This document shows, piece after piece, positions 39,757-52,484 of a stretch of DNA of 64,000 nucleotides. The translations under genes were made by a program, and so were the position numbers. The notes beneath the pieces were generated by a model. The model was not told the DNA's origin, did no database searches, and saw only the letters and a program-made list of their open reading frames with translations. Positions within the stretch are counted from its first letter, which is position 1. Each line of letters starts with the position of its first letter. Source of the DNA: Sclerurus mexicanus (taxonomy: Eukaryota; Chordata; Aves; Passeriformes; Furnariidae); contig VWZF01005474.1 of NCBI GenBank assembly GCA_013396755.1, positions 274,390-338,389 of the forward strand. The letters run 5' to 3'.

Positions 39757-39790
39757 AAAAAAAACCCCAAAACTGAACCAACAAAACCCC
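39757..39790. repeat. A-rich motif with C4 blocks
   Basis: A8 is followed by CCCC and AAAA, and shortly after AAAA CCCC recurs. It is one member of the A-run/C-run motif class found across the window. Confidence 0.75.
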
Positions 39791-40344
39791 GTAGAAGATA
39801 ACATGGTGCCTTTATCTTCCTTTAGGTATTGTTATTTTTCCAGTCCTTCAAATCAAATTACGCAGGGACAGCTTATGGTACTATCAGTGCAAAAAGTTCT
39901 ATCTATTTTCTCTTTGTATCAACTATGGCAACTGACTGATATTTTGTTGTCACACTATTTAAGCTAATATAATGTTCTGTGTATTTTACAGAAATGCCAA
40001 TTACAGATTTTTCCAATACAGTATTTCAATTTTTTAATTTTTTTTTAATTCACATAAGCAGTACAAGCATTTGACTCTTGAAATAATAAATCTCATAAAA
40101 TTTCTTTTATACAAAGTACTCAGCACACAAATTGAATGTTCACCATTCCTTTTGCAAAATTATAGTTATGCTGTATATCCTTAGGACATCATAGATAAAA
40201 AGTGAAAAGAAAAATTGAAATCCATCGTATATATCTACCTCTGCTGTCTTGGTTTCAGCTTTCACTGCATCACAATCAGGAAACAGTATTTTGTAAGCTT
40301 TTTTTGCTTATTATCTGTAATGGCACCATAGGTACAATATTACA

Positions 40345-40374
40345 AGGAAACAAACAAACAAACAAACAAAAAAT
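40345..40374. repeat. (CAAA)n microsatellite
   Basis: About six CAAA units end in a short A run. No retroelement is recognisable next to it. Confidence 0.92.
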
Positions 40375-42474
40375 AATAGCCTTGCTTACATTATTCATAT
40401 CTTCAGTATAATCTATAAACTTCATAATATTCAGCGTTTAAAGCAATTTTATTTTACTTTGTGTTTTTTTTTTTACTTACACTTCATTTCTCCTTCTTAA
40501 TTTTTTCTTTTGATCTTTCTCAGTTTTCTACCCAGTCTTGCATATATTTTTTGTCCTTAGCTTTTATTTTTCTGTATTCTTTGCATCTATAACTCTTTTG
40601 TATTGTTTCTGCCATCTATCGTCCCTTTTATTACAATCTTGCCCATTCCACCTTGCTTGATATATCCATTCTGTAGAGAGGATCTTTCATACTTTCTGGT
40701 GCCTTCCTCTTATTTTTGTATGAAATTAAAACTTTCTCAGTGTGATTAGAATATTCAGAAACCACTGACTCATTCATTTCTTTTTTCTTGGTAGAACTAG
40801 TTTCCTCTCGTTTGCTTCACTCAATGCTATCTCCATGTGTTTTTCTAGTCATCAACTGTGACTAGTCAACTGGACTAATTGACAGGATTCTGCTCACCTC
40901 TTGGGGCTCTTTGATATTCAGGTGGAAGGTTCAAAACTTGTTCAACAGTTGTGTGGAAGCCCAAATTACTAGTCATAATTAAATGACAGATTGTTTTGGA
41001 AGTACTGTATTCAATTACAATGACTAAATATGCAACAATCTATTAGTCTGTGCATTTTGTTCAGAAATGGAATTCTTGGAGTGGAATTCAATTGCCTAAA
41101 AATGAGACTTGGGAGCTAATTGAGATTTCCTACAGTAGTCTGTCTTGACAGAGGCACAGGTCTCCTATAGGCTCTCTAGCACCTCACAGACCCCAATGGT
41201 CATCTCAGACCACCATAGGACATATTAAGCAGGCACAGAAATCTATTTAGAGGGAAATGATAAATCCTTCTCTCCAAGTGGATCATTTTATCAATTAAGA
41301 TACTGCTGTTCAGGCACCTACAGAACAAGTGTCTCTGTATGAGCAGCTTCTAAACTCTTTCAGTAATAAATGGAAATTTAGTCAATACTCTTGACAGAGG
41401 CAAATGTCCAAATGTAGAGACTTGCTCAGCTGAACAGTTCTCTTGACCCCACAGACTGCATTGCTTGGGGGTTTCAGCTCTGCAGTGCCAGAACTCCAAC
41501 TGTACCAGTCTGGAAGGTTGGAGGCATTCTAAATTCCAGAGCTCTGGTGTTGTCAGTAACAAGTTGCAAACTGGGATCTAAACTTTCTGCAACTCTGAAT
41601 GTGAGCTCCTTTCCTGCTGATGCCTTTCTAAAAACTGAAATACTGTGAATCAATAATCCTGAAATCTTTTTATATATAGATAGATGCCAAAGATTACAGG
41701 AACTTATCTAATGAGATAGGTGTCAGTTATTAAAGGCTTGGGTGTGAAAATGCACTTGGACATAAACTTTGGTCCTAGTTCTGTTGTATGCAACAACTTA
41801 TACCATCTGTTTGATCTAGACAAGGAACTTCCAACAAAGCCTGAGTTTGAATTTTTTCCTTGATTTAAGTGTGTAACAGTAGTTTTGTTCAGATGAGTGC
41901 CCATGGTTTTCATCTATTTGAGCCTTCTCTGTTCATTGACCTTCTATGTTGACTTAATCTGTTTCACAGTTTTCTCTGCTCCTGAAGAAATACTTACATG
42001 AATTTGTATACACTTAGCTTATTTGTTGTATGAGTGGTGGTATGTATGCATGTATGCATGTGGGTGTTCTGTGACACCTACCTATCTTTGAAGCGGTTAC
42101 GAACTGAATGATACAAAAAAATTATTTTTATTTTAAAATTCATGATGTTCATAGTCACTCTTTACATATATCCTTGATTCTAAATACTCCAGGTCCAGCT
42201 TCTTCACAAAAAAAAAGAACATATCTGAAATCTATTTCCAATACAGTTAGTGATTCTGTGAAATTACTTCGAGAGGATGCAGTCTTGAATCTTCGAACTA
42301 TTCTTCAACCTGCAAGTTTATATAGACTGTGGAGTAAAATTTAACCATTGGCTGAAGATGTGTGGCTTTGCTTTCCAGTCTTAGCTGTAGACAATTCACA
42401 ATATTTGTCTACAGAAATGAAAGGCAGTGTAAACTGTTCTTTTCCTCCACAATATTAGCATCTGTGATTACTGA

Positions 42475-42517
42475 GACAACAACAACAAAAGAGAGAGAAA
42501 AAAAAAGAAAAAAAGAT
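42475..42517. repeat. Purine-rich ACA/GA/A tract
   Basis: ACAACAACAAC, GAGAGAG and long A runs broken by single G make an almost pure purine tract on the plus strand. Confidence 0.85.
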
Positions 42518-42865
42518 TTCCTCTTTCCAGTCAATGAGAACAGTTTACATTTTAAATTTTTTCTTACTTGTGTATGAAACAATTCTGAGACAACTTATTA
42601 TCAAGATATGATTTAAACTTCTGATAACAGGACAGATTAAGGTATTTTTGTTGTGTGATTTTTATGATAAGAGATTTATGTAAATAGTAGATTTTCCTGT
42701 ATTTGATTTTTTAATGGCAATGTTCTGTACCTTTTTTTTTTTAATAGTTTTTCATATTGAAAAAAACCCTGGGGGAGAAATGAAATGAAGAAGGTCAGAT
42801 TTGAAATGAATAGATATAATAAATATAATGTATCTTTATAGAGCAATATGGACACTTTCAATGCT

Positions 42866-42898
42866 AAAAAAAACCCCAAACAACAAAACCACAAACAC
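42866..42898. repeat. A-rich motif with C4 block
   Basis: A8 CCCC AAA is followed by CAACAAAACCACAAAC. It belongs to the same class as the motifs at 20.26 and 39.76 kb. Confidence 0.75.
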
Positions 42899-43130
42899 GA
42901 AAAGGACATTTATGTAACACAAAAAAATAAATAGTTGTTTTATGCAAATAAAATGGAAAATGAGTTAAAATAAGATTGAAAAGCTACAAAATTTCAACAG
43001 GAAAATGTATGGCTGCATTTGTCTTCCTTGCATCTTTAGTGAAAAAACATACCAGCTTAAGAAGAAATGGATCAACAAGAGATTAACTGTAATAAGCAGA
43101 CAGCATATCAGGATAGGAGAAAAGCAGGCT

Positions 43131-43186
43131 TTTTTTTTTTGGTGTGTGTGTGTGTGTGTTTTTGTGGGTTTTTTGTTTTTTTTTAA
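43131..43186. repeat. Poly-T plus (GT)9 and T/G tract
   Basis: T10 is followed by (GT)9 at 43142-43159, then GTGGG and T runs. It is a dinucleotide microsatellite that is probably polymorphic. Overlapping open frames on both strands are produced by the repeat. Confidence 0.92.
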
Positions 43187-44339
43187 AGGGGAATTGTGCA
43201 ATCTAGTTGTGCAATATGGGGAATATAATCATGAATACTAAGAGGCAAATCCTATTCTGGATTACAATGTCTCAAAGAAGTAGAAAGAAATAAATGAATA
43301 CCATGTAGACAACAGCTACACTTCTCATGAGGCAGAGATGCTGGAGACATGATAAAACATAACATTTCAGGTTATTTAAGAAGTCTTTGGGTCTTGCAAC
43401 CAACAACTTCAGAAACACAGGGGAAACAGGAGAAAATCTGTGAGGGAGTTATTCTCAGAAACAGGAGTCCTTAAAGAAGGTGTTTATAACTCTTTCAGAA
43501 CTGTGTGAAACAGAAAATGTCTGGGACATGTCTTGCCACATTAATATAACAGTAAAAACAAGTGATCTAATTACAGATTCAAGGTTCTCATTTAATCCAT
43601 AGGACGTGTTTCTACACCTAAGAGAAATCTAAAGATCTTCAGATTCTATAAAGTCCAAGACTCTTATGGAAGACTGTAGATTACCAGCTAGATTTCTTCC
43701 TAATATCAAGTGGTTTGAGATCCACTGTCAAATATTATTCTCATAGTAAATGAATGGAAGGATCTACATGTCTGTGAAAAATTATCCTGCTCAGTGAACT
43801 GTTGATATGAGAGGACAATGGATGTAATGAGAGGTAAATGGTTTTGTCTGATGTTGGGTTAGCAAAATCAGGGAGGGAAAATTTGAAGAACATTGTAATA
43901 TTGGTACAGGTGATCCTAATAAGTAAAATGCTTTGTACAAAAAATTATTAATATCTGTAGGCTAGCTGAAATTCATCATTACTTTCAGATGAACCGTGTA
44001 AAAATTATCATTAAAACTGGGTTGTTCTATCTGCTGTAAAGTAACGTAGGAATCTCAGGCTCTTTTTATTTTAGGAATAATTGTTTAATTAGATATATTT
44101 ATGAATACTGAACTACTATGTTTTTATTTTGAACAGTAAGACTGTTTCACCTCAGTACAGATACTGTGAATGATATATTTTATCCTCTGATATTTTTATT
44201 TTTTTTTCTGGAAAAAGAAGCATTAAAAATAGTGGTAGTAAAAACTAATCAATAAACAAGGAAAGACAAAAAAGACTAGCACAGGTGATTATATAGCTCA
44301 GAGGAGATTAGAGAATTAACTTATGCTTACATTTAACTA

Positions 44340-44600
44340 TATACAAACATACACATTAATGCAAAACCATATATGCACATGCACTTATGCATGCACATAC
44401 ATGTGTGCACATATGTGTGTCCATTAGACATATATGTTACTGGCACATATGGATATATATATGGACCAGGAGTGTTGTGCAGCCTGCAGAAATGGATTCC
44501 TCATCAACTGCAAAAACACTCAGGAGTGATCTTGATTCAGTCAAGATCAGTGTATGGGTGTACATACATATACACACGTATATACATATATATTTAGTAG
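44340..44600. repeat. Degenerate CA/TA-rich repeat, two blocks
   Basis: Two blocks (44340-44465 and 44558-44597) of mixed ACAT, TATG, CACA and TATATA steps flank about 90 bases of ordinary sequence. Open frames here, rich in His, Ile, Tyr, Thr and Cys, simply translate the repeat. Confidence 0.8.
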
Positions 44601-45279
44601 AGTATACAATACATTTGAGAAAACTAACTCATTATAAAAAAGGAATCACTAACTCCTTGATTCAAATTAGGTGAATAGGTGGAGTAATAAAGCAGTTTCA
44701 GTGGGGACCTGGCATACATGAACCCACCACAAAATGCAAATAATTTTAGGTGAAGAGAAAAAGTTAATCTGTATCTTCTACATCTGGAATGAGTTCTTTA
44801 GCCACCACATAGAGAAAAGAAAACAAGCAAACAAGCAAAAGCAAAACACATTTGTTTGGTTGTTTTTCTTCCATTATGGAACCAATGAAGAAACACACTC
44901 TTATTTCCAACATCTAGTGAGCCTGAAAATGTACTTCCAGCAGGTACATATACACAGGGCACATATACAACACATATTTACACATATACAAGGGTGGTGG
45001 CATAGATCACAAATGAACACACACATCAATCCCATAATCACTGACAGCACAAATGGCCTCATCCTGCTCCCCTCTGTCTGAGACAGATGAAGATACAATA
45101 GTGGAAAAAGAAAAAAAAAAGAAAAAATATATATGTACAAGTTGGATTCCTTCAGCTATTGAGTTCTTGAGTTCAGACACAGTCTGCTCAGTAGCTATCC
45201 TTTGTTCCCAGTCTCCCCAGTTGCTACCTTCCCAGGTCCCAACAGCCAGACAAGTGTACTGAACAGAAAAGGCATTTAT

Positions 45280-45970
45280 ATTCAACTGGCTTTTTTTTCC
45301 ACCCCTAAGTCTTCATTTCCCTCACTTGTTCTTCCTCACATCACCTAAAACCCCCTGCTTTTTCCTGCTTTTGGTTCTTTGCCTAAATATCCCATAAGTT
45401 CTCTGCAGTCATGAATTGCTCTTCCCCTGCATCCCATAATGTGTCCCACACCCTTAGATATCCCACACTTAGTCTGAAAGGTGATCCAAAGAGTTGCTCC
45501 AGATGACTCATCTTAATGGGTTTCAGACCTGGACAGTGGGGCTGATGGCTCTAATGAGACGGCTCTGGGAGACGTCTGGACAAGATGTTTGTTCATTCTT
45601 TATGAATCCTTAATATGGGATCCTGCCTGCCATTGCACATTGCTGAGCTCCTCTGAGCTTGTGGGGATGGGCCTTTGATGAGCTGATGGCCCTCCCATGA
45701 TAAAGAGCCACAGGTGAGGGCATCATTTGGGCTTCCCCTTCTCCCATTTTCTCTCTTTTGTGGATAAGAAGAACTTATGAGGTTTATTACAAAATCTAGC
45801 ATGGTCCCACATACAGGTTTACCCAGAGGAGACCACACCATCCTCTCTCCTTACACAGCACTTACCATAGATCTGTTTTATGCTGCGCTCCCAGAGCAGA
45901 TGATCTAATGCTCTCCCAGGCATGCCCCTGAGGGTTTGTAGGTCCATGTGGTTATGGTCTGTTGAGTCTT
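45280..45970 (-). mobile_element. GC-richer, LTR-like patch, unidentified
   Basis: Compared with both flanks, this patch is clearly richer in G+C and free of simple repeats. Read on the minus strand, a TATA-like GCATAAAACAG (near 45,880) precedes, by roughly 90 bases, an AATAAA signal (complement at 45783-45788), and a GC-rich region follows, as in retroviral LTRs. Terminal TG/CA ends and a target-site duplication could not be fixed, and no retroviral protein is recognisable. The minus-strand open frame at 45593-45841 (82 codons) matches nothing I know. Alternatives are an old DNA-transposon relic, a regulatory region or a lost exon. Confidence 0.3.
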
Positions 45971-48552
45971 ATAAATTGTTTATACTTTCTGCTTCTGAAA
46001 AGAAGGGAATCAAAGACTATACAAGAGGTTTATCCCTTTAAATGAAACACTGCATAAGAATAGAATCCTATATTTGTGTGAAGCGAATGTAGTCTCTGCA
46101 AAGGCTGTATTTTTAGTATATGGTTAATGGGAATTTGACATTAGGTAATACTAATATATGACATCTAGTTTCTACATAGCATGGTGAAAATGTTCCTATC
46201 AATGTCCCTAATGACTGTGAAGATTGTCAGCTCAATCATTAAAGGATTTCTATTTCTTTCCTAAGAGATAATAGTCATCTTTGCTTTAATATCCCATCAG
46301 TTAAGCCTCTAGTTTTGCTACAACAAATCATAATGGATTATGTTCTTAAAACAACTGTCTGAGAAAAATGAAGAGAACATTAAATCTTGCTCAAAACTAT
46401 GCTGTTCATTCATTTTACTTTGTCCATCAAATACAACTCCAATTCGAATTCTAGATTATGAGGCAGGTCAAGACAAGGAGCAAAACTGTATTTTTATGAT
46501 TTTACAAGTGAAGTAGTTTCATCCAAATTTTGTCATTAAGGTACTATTAAAAATTAAACTACAGGTAAAAAAAGAGTTAAAGCTAAGCACTGTTGTGTAG
46601 AATAATATTGTCTTCATCTATGAATATATGATTAGTATCTTTCTGTTATTTCAGGATTTTTTACCATTTTCTCATTTTCGCTTGATCCAGACCAATTTTA
46701 CTTTCTTGCAAAGCTAAAAGCATGTGGACCTTATGACATATTTAGGGAGACATTTATTTTTATCTAAGGCAGTTCTGAGTTCTAACATGTTAGAATAAGT
46801 TTTTTATTTATTTATTTTTGCCAAAAAAAAAAGCTCCTCAAACGTCACTGGCTGATGCCAATATGGTTTCAGGAAGGCAAATGAAGAATCTTGAATGGGA
46901 CTTGGTCATGTTATAGACTCTTCTGATATGACAAAAAGAAGAGTTTCTGTATCTCCTAGCCTCTCATCATGTGATACCAGCAAGGTCCAAAAAAAAAAAA
47001 AAAAGACAAGATGATGATCTTTTACTCTCCCAACAGGCTGCTGAAGCAGTTTGGTATCTCAGATGTTACATTTACTAGTAAGAACCCCCAAAAGTACTCC
47101 ATGAATTACCTGAGACAAGAAAATGCTATGCTAGTACATAGAAACTGATCAGACATGCAAGACTGCAATTACGTATAACTCTACAGCATTGGTGATTTAT
47201 ATTTCCCCCATTTTTGTGAACATTAGTCTTAAATTAGTTCTTTCTAACTCTGCCAAAAGACCAAAGTAAGACTTTGTGTATTTATAGGAGTTTATTTAGC
47301 AAGAAATCAATAACTAAAGTGAGTGCAGAACAGTACTAACTAAAAGTCAAACAAGTCAAACTTTCTAATAGATAGCTTTGTATTTCAAATGCATCTCTAA
47401 TTTAAATAAACAATAGTATCTGCACCTAATTTATTGTAACCTATATCTGAAATGAAACAAGCTATGTCTTCTGGAATTGTACTGTAGTTTTTTATTTTGG
47501 TCTGTGATCAAATGTATAACAAGAGCAGACTATCTGAAATGAATCTAATGTTATAGCTTCAGTCTAGCAATGACTTAACTATCACTTCAGTAGTCATTTG
47601 TCTGGGCTTGAATTTGGGCTTGAACCTATTCTGGGGTTCAAACAAGACTTCTCCCCTCTCAATGTATTAAATAGCATTAAAATATTTTCTAGTGTATTTG
47701 ATTGTGTGTAATTAACATAATAAGTATGTGAGTGACCCTTCCAGTTTATGAAATTATGTTAAAGCATGCAAAAATTCCAGTGTCAATAAGAGGAACATGT
47801 CCATGGACACCTACTTACCATGGACATTTTCCTATAATCTTTGTAGTGACTGTCAAATTTATGGACTTCAGGAATTTTCTTTTTACTAGTAGAACTTTTC
47901 TGCTATGCCTTGCTTGACAACAGTGATGATACAGTTCAATTCCTATGGGTTGTCTATAAACAATATATCAATTTTGTGAACTACATTTCACTTCTCAAAG
48001 ATCTTGAATGAAAAGTCTTAATCAAAAAGTACCTTAAAAAAGAAGGGGAAATGGAAAAGAAATAAGATAAATATGCAAAAATTATTATGTGTTCTCCAAA
48101 GCACAGCAATAAAGTTCTCCCATTACATTTCTTCATGAAATAAATAGTAAAACATCAGTCTGTTACCCATTTTTCATCCACCTTATTTATATTCTATCAT
48201 CTACTCCATTAAAGACTGCTTGGCAGTAACTACGAATAGTAGTAAATCTACAGGCACCCAGAAATAGCTGGTTTTGCCTTCTAGCAAGACTGTAAGACCT
48301 ATCTCCTAAGTACCTTTCTTACTGCTTTTTCAGTTGGACACATTCCTAGATGCTTCCCTCTTCTAGGAAGGCATCCATTTCTCATTCTTTAGAAGAAGTA
48401 CCACCCTACTGAGGAGCATATACATATGAAGACTGTGATGTCAAGGATATTTCTTAGAAGTCTTCTTGCCTTTCTATTTTGGACCTTTGAATGTTCTGCC
48501 TACTAACTGCCTACTAACAACTATATCATTAGAATTTACCTCAGGGATTTTT

Positions 48553-48600
48553 GTTAGTTTGTTTTTGTTTTGTGTGGGTTTTTTTTGTTTTTTTTTAACT
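48553..48600. repeat. T/G-rich low-complexity tract
   Basis: TTTG units are followed by GTGTGGG and long T runs. Its reverse complement is A-run/C-run sequence like the scattered A-rich motifs, so it seems to be the same class in the opposite orientation. Confidence 0.85.
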
Positions 48601-48899
48601 TATTTTTTAAATACGGACCTCACTCAGTTTTTCTACCATTTTTCTACCGTTTTTCTCCTTGTTAACAAAGAGTCCCAAATGTGATTGTAAATAAGACAGT
48701 TTAAACCTCTCACAGTCCGGCCCACTGCTTAACTCTGCTTCTTCACTGCATCTTTGGAAAGTTGCTCTGCTTTTGGGGTTTTGTATTCTTCCAGTTGTCT
48801 GTTCACCTCTTTTATTGTCAAATGATGACAGGTACACTCACACTAAGACTATTCCTATTAAAATTTGCTTATGTTAGTGTTGCACAGATACCTTGAAAA

Positions 48900-48932
48900 G
48901 CAAAAAAGAAAAAAAGAAAAAAAACCCAAAAG
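48900..48932. repeat. A-rich tract with single G and CCC
   Basis: A runs broken by G end in A8 CCC AAAA. A member of the recurrent motif class. Confidence 0.8.
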
Positions 48933-49814
48933 AACTAGCTTATAGTCCTCAAAAGTTGACTTGTCTCATGAAAGAAAATTACAGAACATCAACACAGTCT
49001 TAGGAGATCTGAGGTTAATCAAGTTTTCATAATACTCTGATGCAGAATGTAAGGGTAAATTCAGAATGACTTTTCGATTAAAAAAACAAACCAAACTAAA
49101 ACCAACATATTGTAAGATCCAGAAATTTGGAAGCAAGTAAAGGACTTATTTTATTTTGGTGTAGCAAACAATGTATTTCAGAAAAGCAGGTGAGCTGTTT
49201 GAATGCAGATAATTTTGAACAGTAGCCTTGGAAGGGGAATTTCCTTGTTACTTGCTCAGGCGAGTATATAGAAGAAACATCTAAAAACATCTAAAATTTT
49301 ACCTCCAGAAAAAGATGCAGGGTAAATAATAAAAGCAGACTTTGAAAAAGAGTACACCCAAACTAGAAAGACATAAGTGTTTTCAGGAACCTTCACAAGT
49401 ACATGCCACATCATGGTGATGAACAGGAAAATAATATTTTCTTAATATTCTGTCACCATAAGAAGGTCATAGGCTAGAAAGAAGCCTGTCTCTCAGTCTA
49501 GATAGAACCTATGCTGGTGGAGAAAACATTCTAAGCTATAAATATAGCTTATAAACACTTTACCTTATACCATTAACCTTGCCAAAGCTGCTCCAGTGAA
49601 GGTTTTGGCTTTCTTATAGCCACTCAAATGCTTCCAGGTAGTCCAGTTTTTATTTTACTTGACATCTACTTGTACTGTTGGGTGCAAATAAAATCTCAGG
49701 GAACACCAGCATCTATGACCATTACAGAGTTTGTCTGGAAGCTTTGCCAAATTCCTGAAAGATGCATATGCACACGTGGAGAAGTCTACAATATTTTAGT
49801 TAAAAAAATTATGA

Positions 49815-50466
49815 CAGAAAATCTTGAGGGTCCTGGTCGATGGCAAGTTGAATATGAGTCAGCAGTGCCCTGACAGCCAGGAGGGCCAACCATGTGCTGG
49901 AGGGCATCAGGTAAAGACTTGCCAGCTGGTTGAGGGAGGGGATTGTCCAGCTCTGCTCTGCACTGGGTCAGCCTCACCTTGAATATTGTGTGCAGTTTTG
50001 GACACTACAATATAGAAAACTGTTACCGAGCATTCAAAGGAGGGCAAAGATAGTGAAGGGCCTTCGAGGGAAGCCGTGTGAGAAATGGCAGAGGGCACTT
50101 GGTCTGCTTAGCCTTAAGAAGAGGAGGCTGAGGGGAAACCTCATTGTATTTACAACTTCCTTGTGAGAGGAAGAGGAGGGGCAGACTCTTCTCTGTGGTG
50201 ACCAGTGTTAGGACCCGAGGGAATGGCCTGAAGTTGTGTCAGGGGAGGTTTAGGTTGGATAGTAGAAAGATATTCTTCACCCGGAGGGTGGTTGGGCACT
50301 GGAACAGGCTCCTCAGGGAAGTGGTCACAGCCTGAGAGAGTTCAAGAAGTTTTTGGATAATGCTCTCAGGTACATGGTGTGGGATGGGCATGGTTTTGTG
50401 TAGGGCTAAGGTTTCGACTTGATAATCCTTGTGGATCCCTTCCAACTCAGCATATTCTGTGATTAT
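49815..50466 (+). mobile_element. CR1 LINE fragment, fairly preserved
   Basis: A 5'-truncated CR1 of about 650 bp begins in the ORF2 segment 'GGGTCCTGGTCGATGG'. It passes through segments encoding 'PHLEYCVQFW', 'LGLLSLKKRRLRGNL', 'LFSVVTSVRTRGNGLKL' and 'GHWNRLLREVV'. It ends with the 3' UTR 'GATCCCTTCCAACTCAGC' and 'ATTCTGTGATTAT' at about 50,466. The 3' UTR matches the inverted copy at 9.6 kb, so both come from one subfamily. It is less diverged than the copies at 20-21 kb. Confidence 0.96.
49930..50335 (+). pseudogene. CR1 ORF2 C-terminal remnant, frameshifted
   Basis: Family-like sequence continues in two frames that overlap at 50144-50166. The first (49930-50166) carries PHLEYCVQFW and LLSLKKRRLRGNL; the second (50144-50335) carries RTRGNGLKL, GRFRLDSRKIFFTRRVV and HWNRLLREVV. 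A frameshift near 50,150 therefore separates them. Only the C-terminal tail of the reverse-transcriptase protein is present, so it cannot encode a working enzyme. Confidence 0.85.
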
Positions 50467-52445
50467 GCAACCTGGTCATATAAGTAAAATGACCCATTTC
50501 TGCATGATACAAAGACCAGAAAGTATTAGCTGAAGAGAAAGCAGAGATGGCATCACTGTTAGTGGTAGACTTGCTACAGTGCACTGTGCTCTGGGGACAG
50601 TTTATATGCAGAGATGCCTTGTTATCTCAGGAGAATTGTACATGACTTTGAAGTGGCTGACATGTCACAAATCTGCTGTGTGCAGTTGTTGGGGAACCTT
50701 GTTTCAAAGCAAGAAGAAGCCAAGATGTTAAGTAACATTTTCAGTGTCCAAAATCCTATCAGAAATTTTTATATTAAAAGTTCATGTTTTACAGTCTATA
50801 GAAGCCTTCATAAAATACTTCCTCCAATCGAAGCAGCAGTCAGAGTAATAAAACAGATAAGCTGAATATAATGACCTTCTTTGTGCTCTGGAGGAAATGG
50901 GTACAAATACATAAGCAAACAGAATCATTATGTTTAATACTTTCACATTTAGTCACAATAAATGCTAAGGATATATAAAACAATTGCCCTCTTTAAAAGG
51001 GAACAGAACTGTATCTTTTGAAGTGCTGAAAACAGAATTGGGTAAAACATTTGCAGGTTTATTTAAAAAATAGTACAGCAGTCTGACTGACTATACAATC
51101 TAGTAAGATTTCTTAAATTTCTTTGCTATTATGCTTTCATCAATGCTATGTTGTACTCTAAAGAAGCTAAAAAATTTAACATAGACAAAGGTAAAATACT
51201 CATTTGGAGACAAAAATGATGACTATATTATATATAAAACTATATTCCATTATTTAAAAAGTAATCCCTTACCTTTAGATCTGCTATTATACTCTAGCTT
51301 TTGTTTAAGAGATTAGTTAGAATAGAATAAAACCACAATAAGATATAATGTAAATTGTTCTAGGTAGTTTAATTAAACATGTTTTCTCTTTGTACTGACT
51401 AGTATCCAAGTGACAAAAGAGGTTGCAGAATACCATTAAAATACAATTAAGAAAAGTTCCATTTTTCTTTTCATTATTTATTCAGAAATCTCCTAGTCTT
51501 CACAGGTAAATTTGATGCACAAATTTTGATGTTGATTCCAAGTCCATTTAAGATTTCAGAATACCTTAAATTCTTAAACTTTTGGTGCAGATACAGGACA
51601 CGTACAGTTCTACATTCTTTCACAATTTACTGAGCATTTATGGAACTAATATTTTGGCATTGTTTCCCTTCTAAATGTTGGCTGTGTCCAATATGTTCTC
51701 CTGGCCATCTGAAGATAGTGTTCATTCTGTGAACTGAGGATATATTTTACAAATTTACTTTCAAGAAACACATTAAATAAGGGATTTCATAACTTAATTA
51801 AGACAAAAATTGTGTGTGTTTGGATGCATATTTTAAAATGAAATCAAATTCACTCTGGTTCATATGCAGACTCAGGATAGAAGCTGGAGCAGATTTTGAT
51901 GCAGGAAGATAGATTTTGTCACAGTAAAGAAAAATTATAATATCAATTCATATAATTCATCAGATTCCTCTTTAGAGTCTGAAATTTCTCTACTGCTTAT
52001 ATTTTCCCTGTTTTGCGTTAAGGAAATGATAATGCTTTTGTTTATTTCAAGAACATTATTTTACCTTCATTACAATCCTGAAATTTTATCATAATTTTTT
52101 GCTAGTTTTCTTCCCATGAAACTAAATCACCTATAAGGAAACTGCTGATTTTATAGATTTAAAGGGAAATTGTAAGGTACATTTCTTCTTTACCTTTGAT
52201 TCAGCTATAAAATTAAAGGGACAGTGAAGAAAGAATAAAAATCTTAGTCAATGTAGGATACAAAAGTGATAGCAAATTTGTAATTCATATGCTTAAGAGG
52301 AATATTAGACTGTCTTTAAAAATTAGGTTGACTCTGTATAACACTGTCCTATGCACTGGTACAGATTTCCAAACTTCATTCCCTTTATGCAAGGTTATTT
52401 CTATTTTCAGGTAAAGGTTTAGTGTAACTAAAATGGTTCAGAATT

Positions 52446-52484
52446 AAAAAAAAAAAAAAAAAAAGAGAGACAGACAAAAAAAAG
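52446..52484. repeat. Poly-A and GA/CA-rich tract
   Basis: About 18 A are followed by GAGAGACAGACA and a further A run. It could be an old retroelement tail, but no element body was recognised upstream. Confidence 0.85.

Larger units (their letters stand above)
35958..45279. other. Non-coding AT-rich stretch with many simple repeats
   Basis: No exon or known transposon was recognised. The longest open frame, 38639-39118 (159 codons), owes its C-terminal part to a low-complexity T/G-rich tract and matches no family. Simple repeats are listed separately. The 41.1-41.56 kb part is somewhat GC-richer and repeats the words CTTGACAGAGGCA at about 41,145 and 41,391, but I cannot assign it. Confidence 0.65.
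45971..49814. other. Non-coding AT-rich stretch
   Basis: Unique sequence with a pure A run near 46,990-47,004, a T/G tract at 48.55 kb and an A-rich tract at 48.9 kb. No gene or known transposon was recognised. Confidence 0.7.

Noticed and set aside
44373..45285. Overlapping open frames on both strands around the CA/TA repeat and A-rich tract
   Set aside because: They translate simple repeats and frames on opposite strands overlap; there is no family resemblance or start context.
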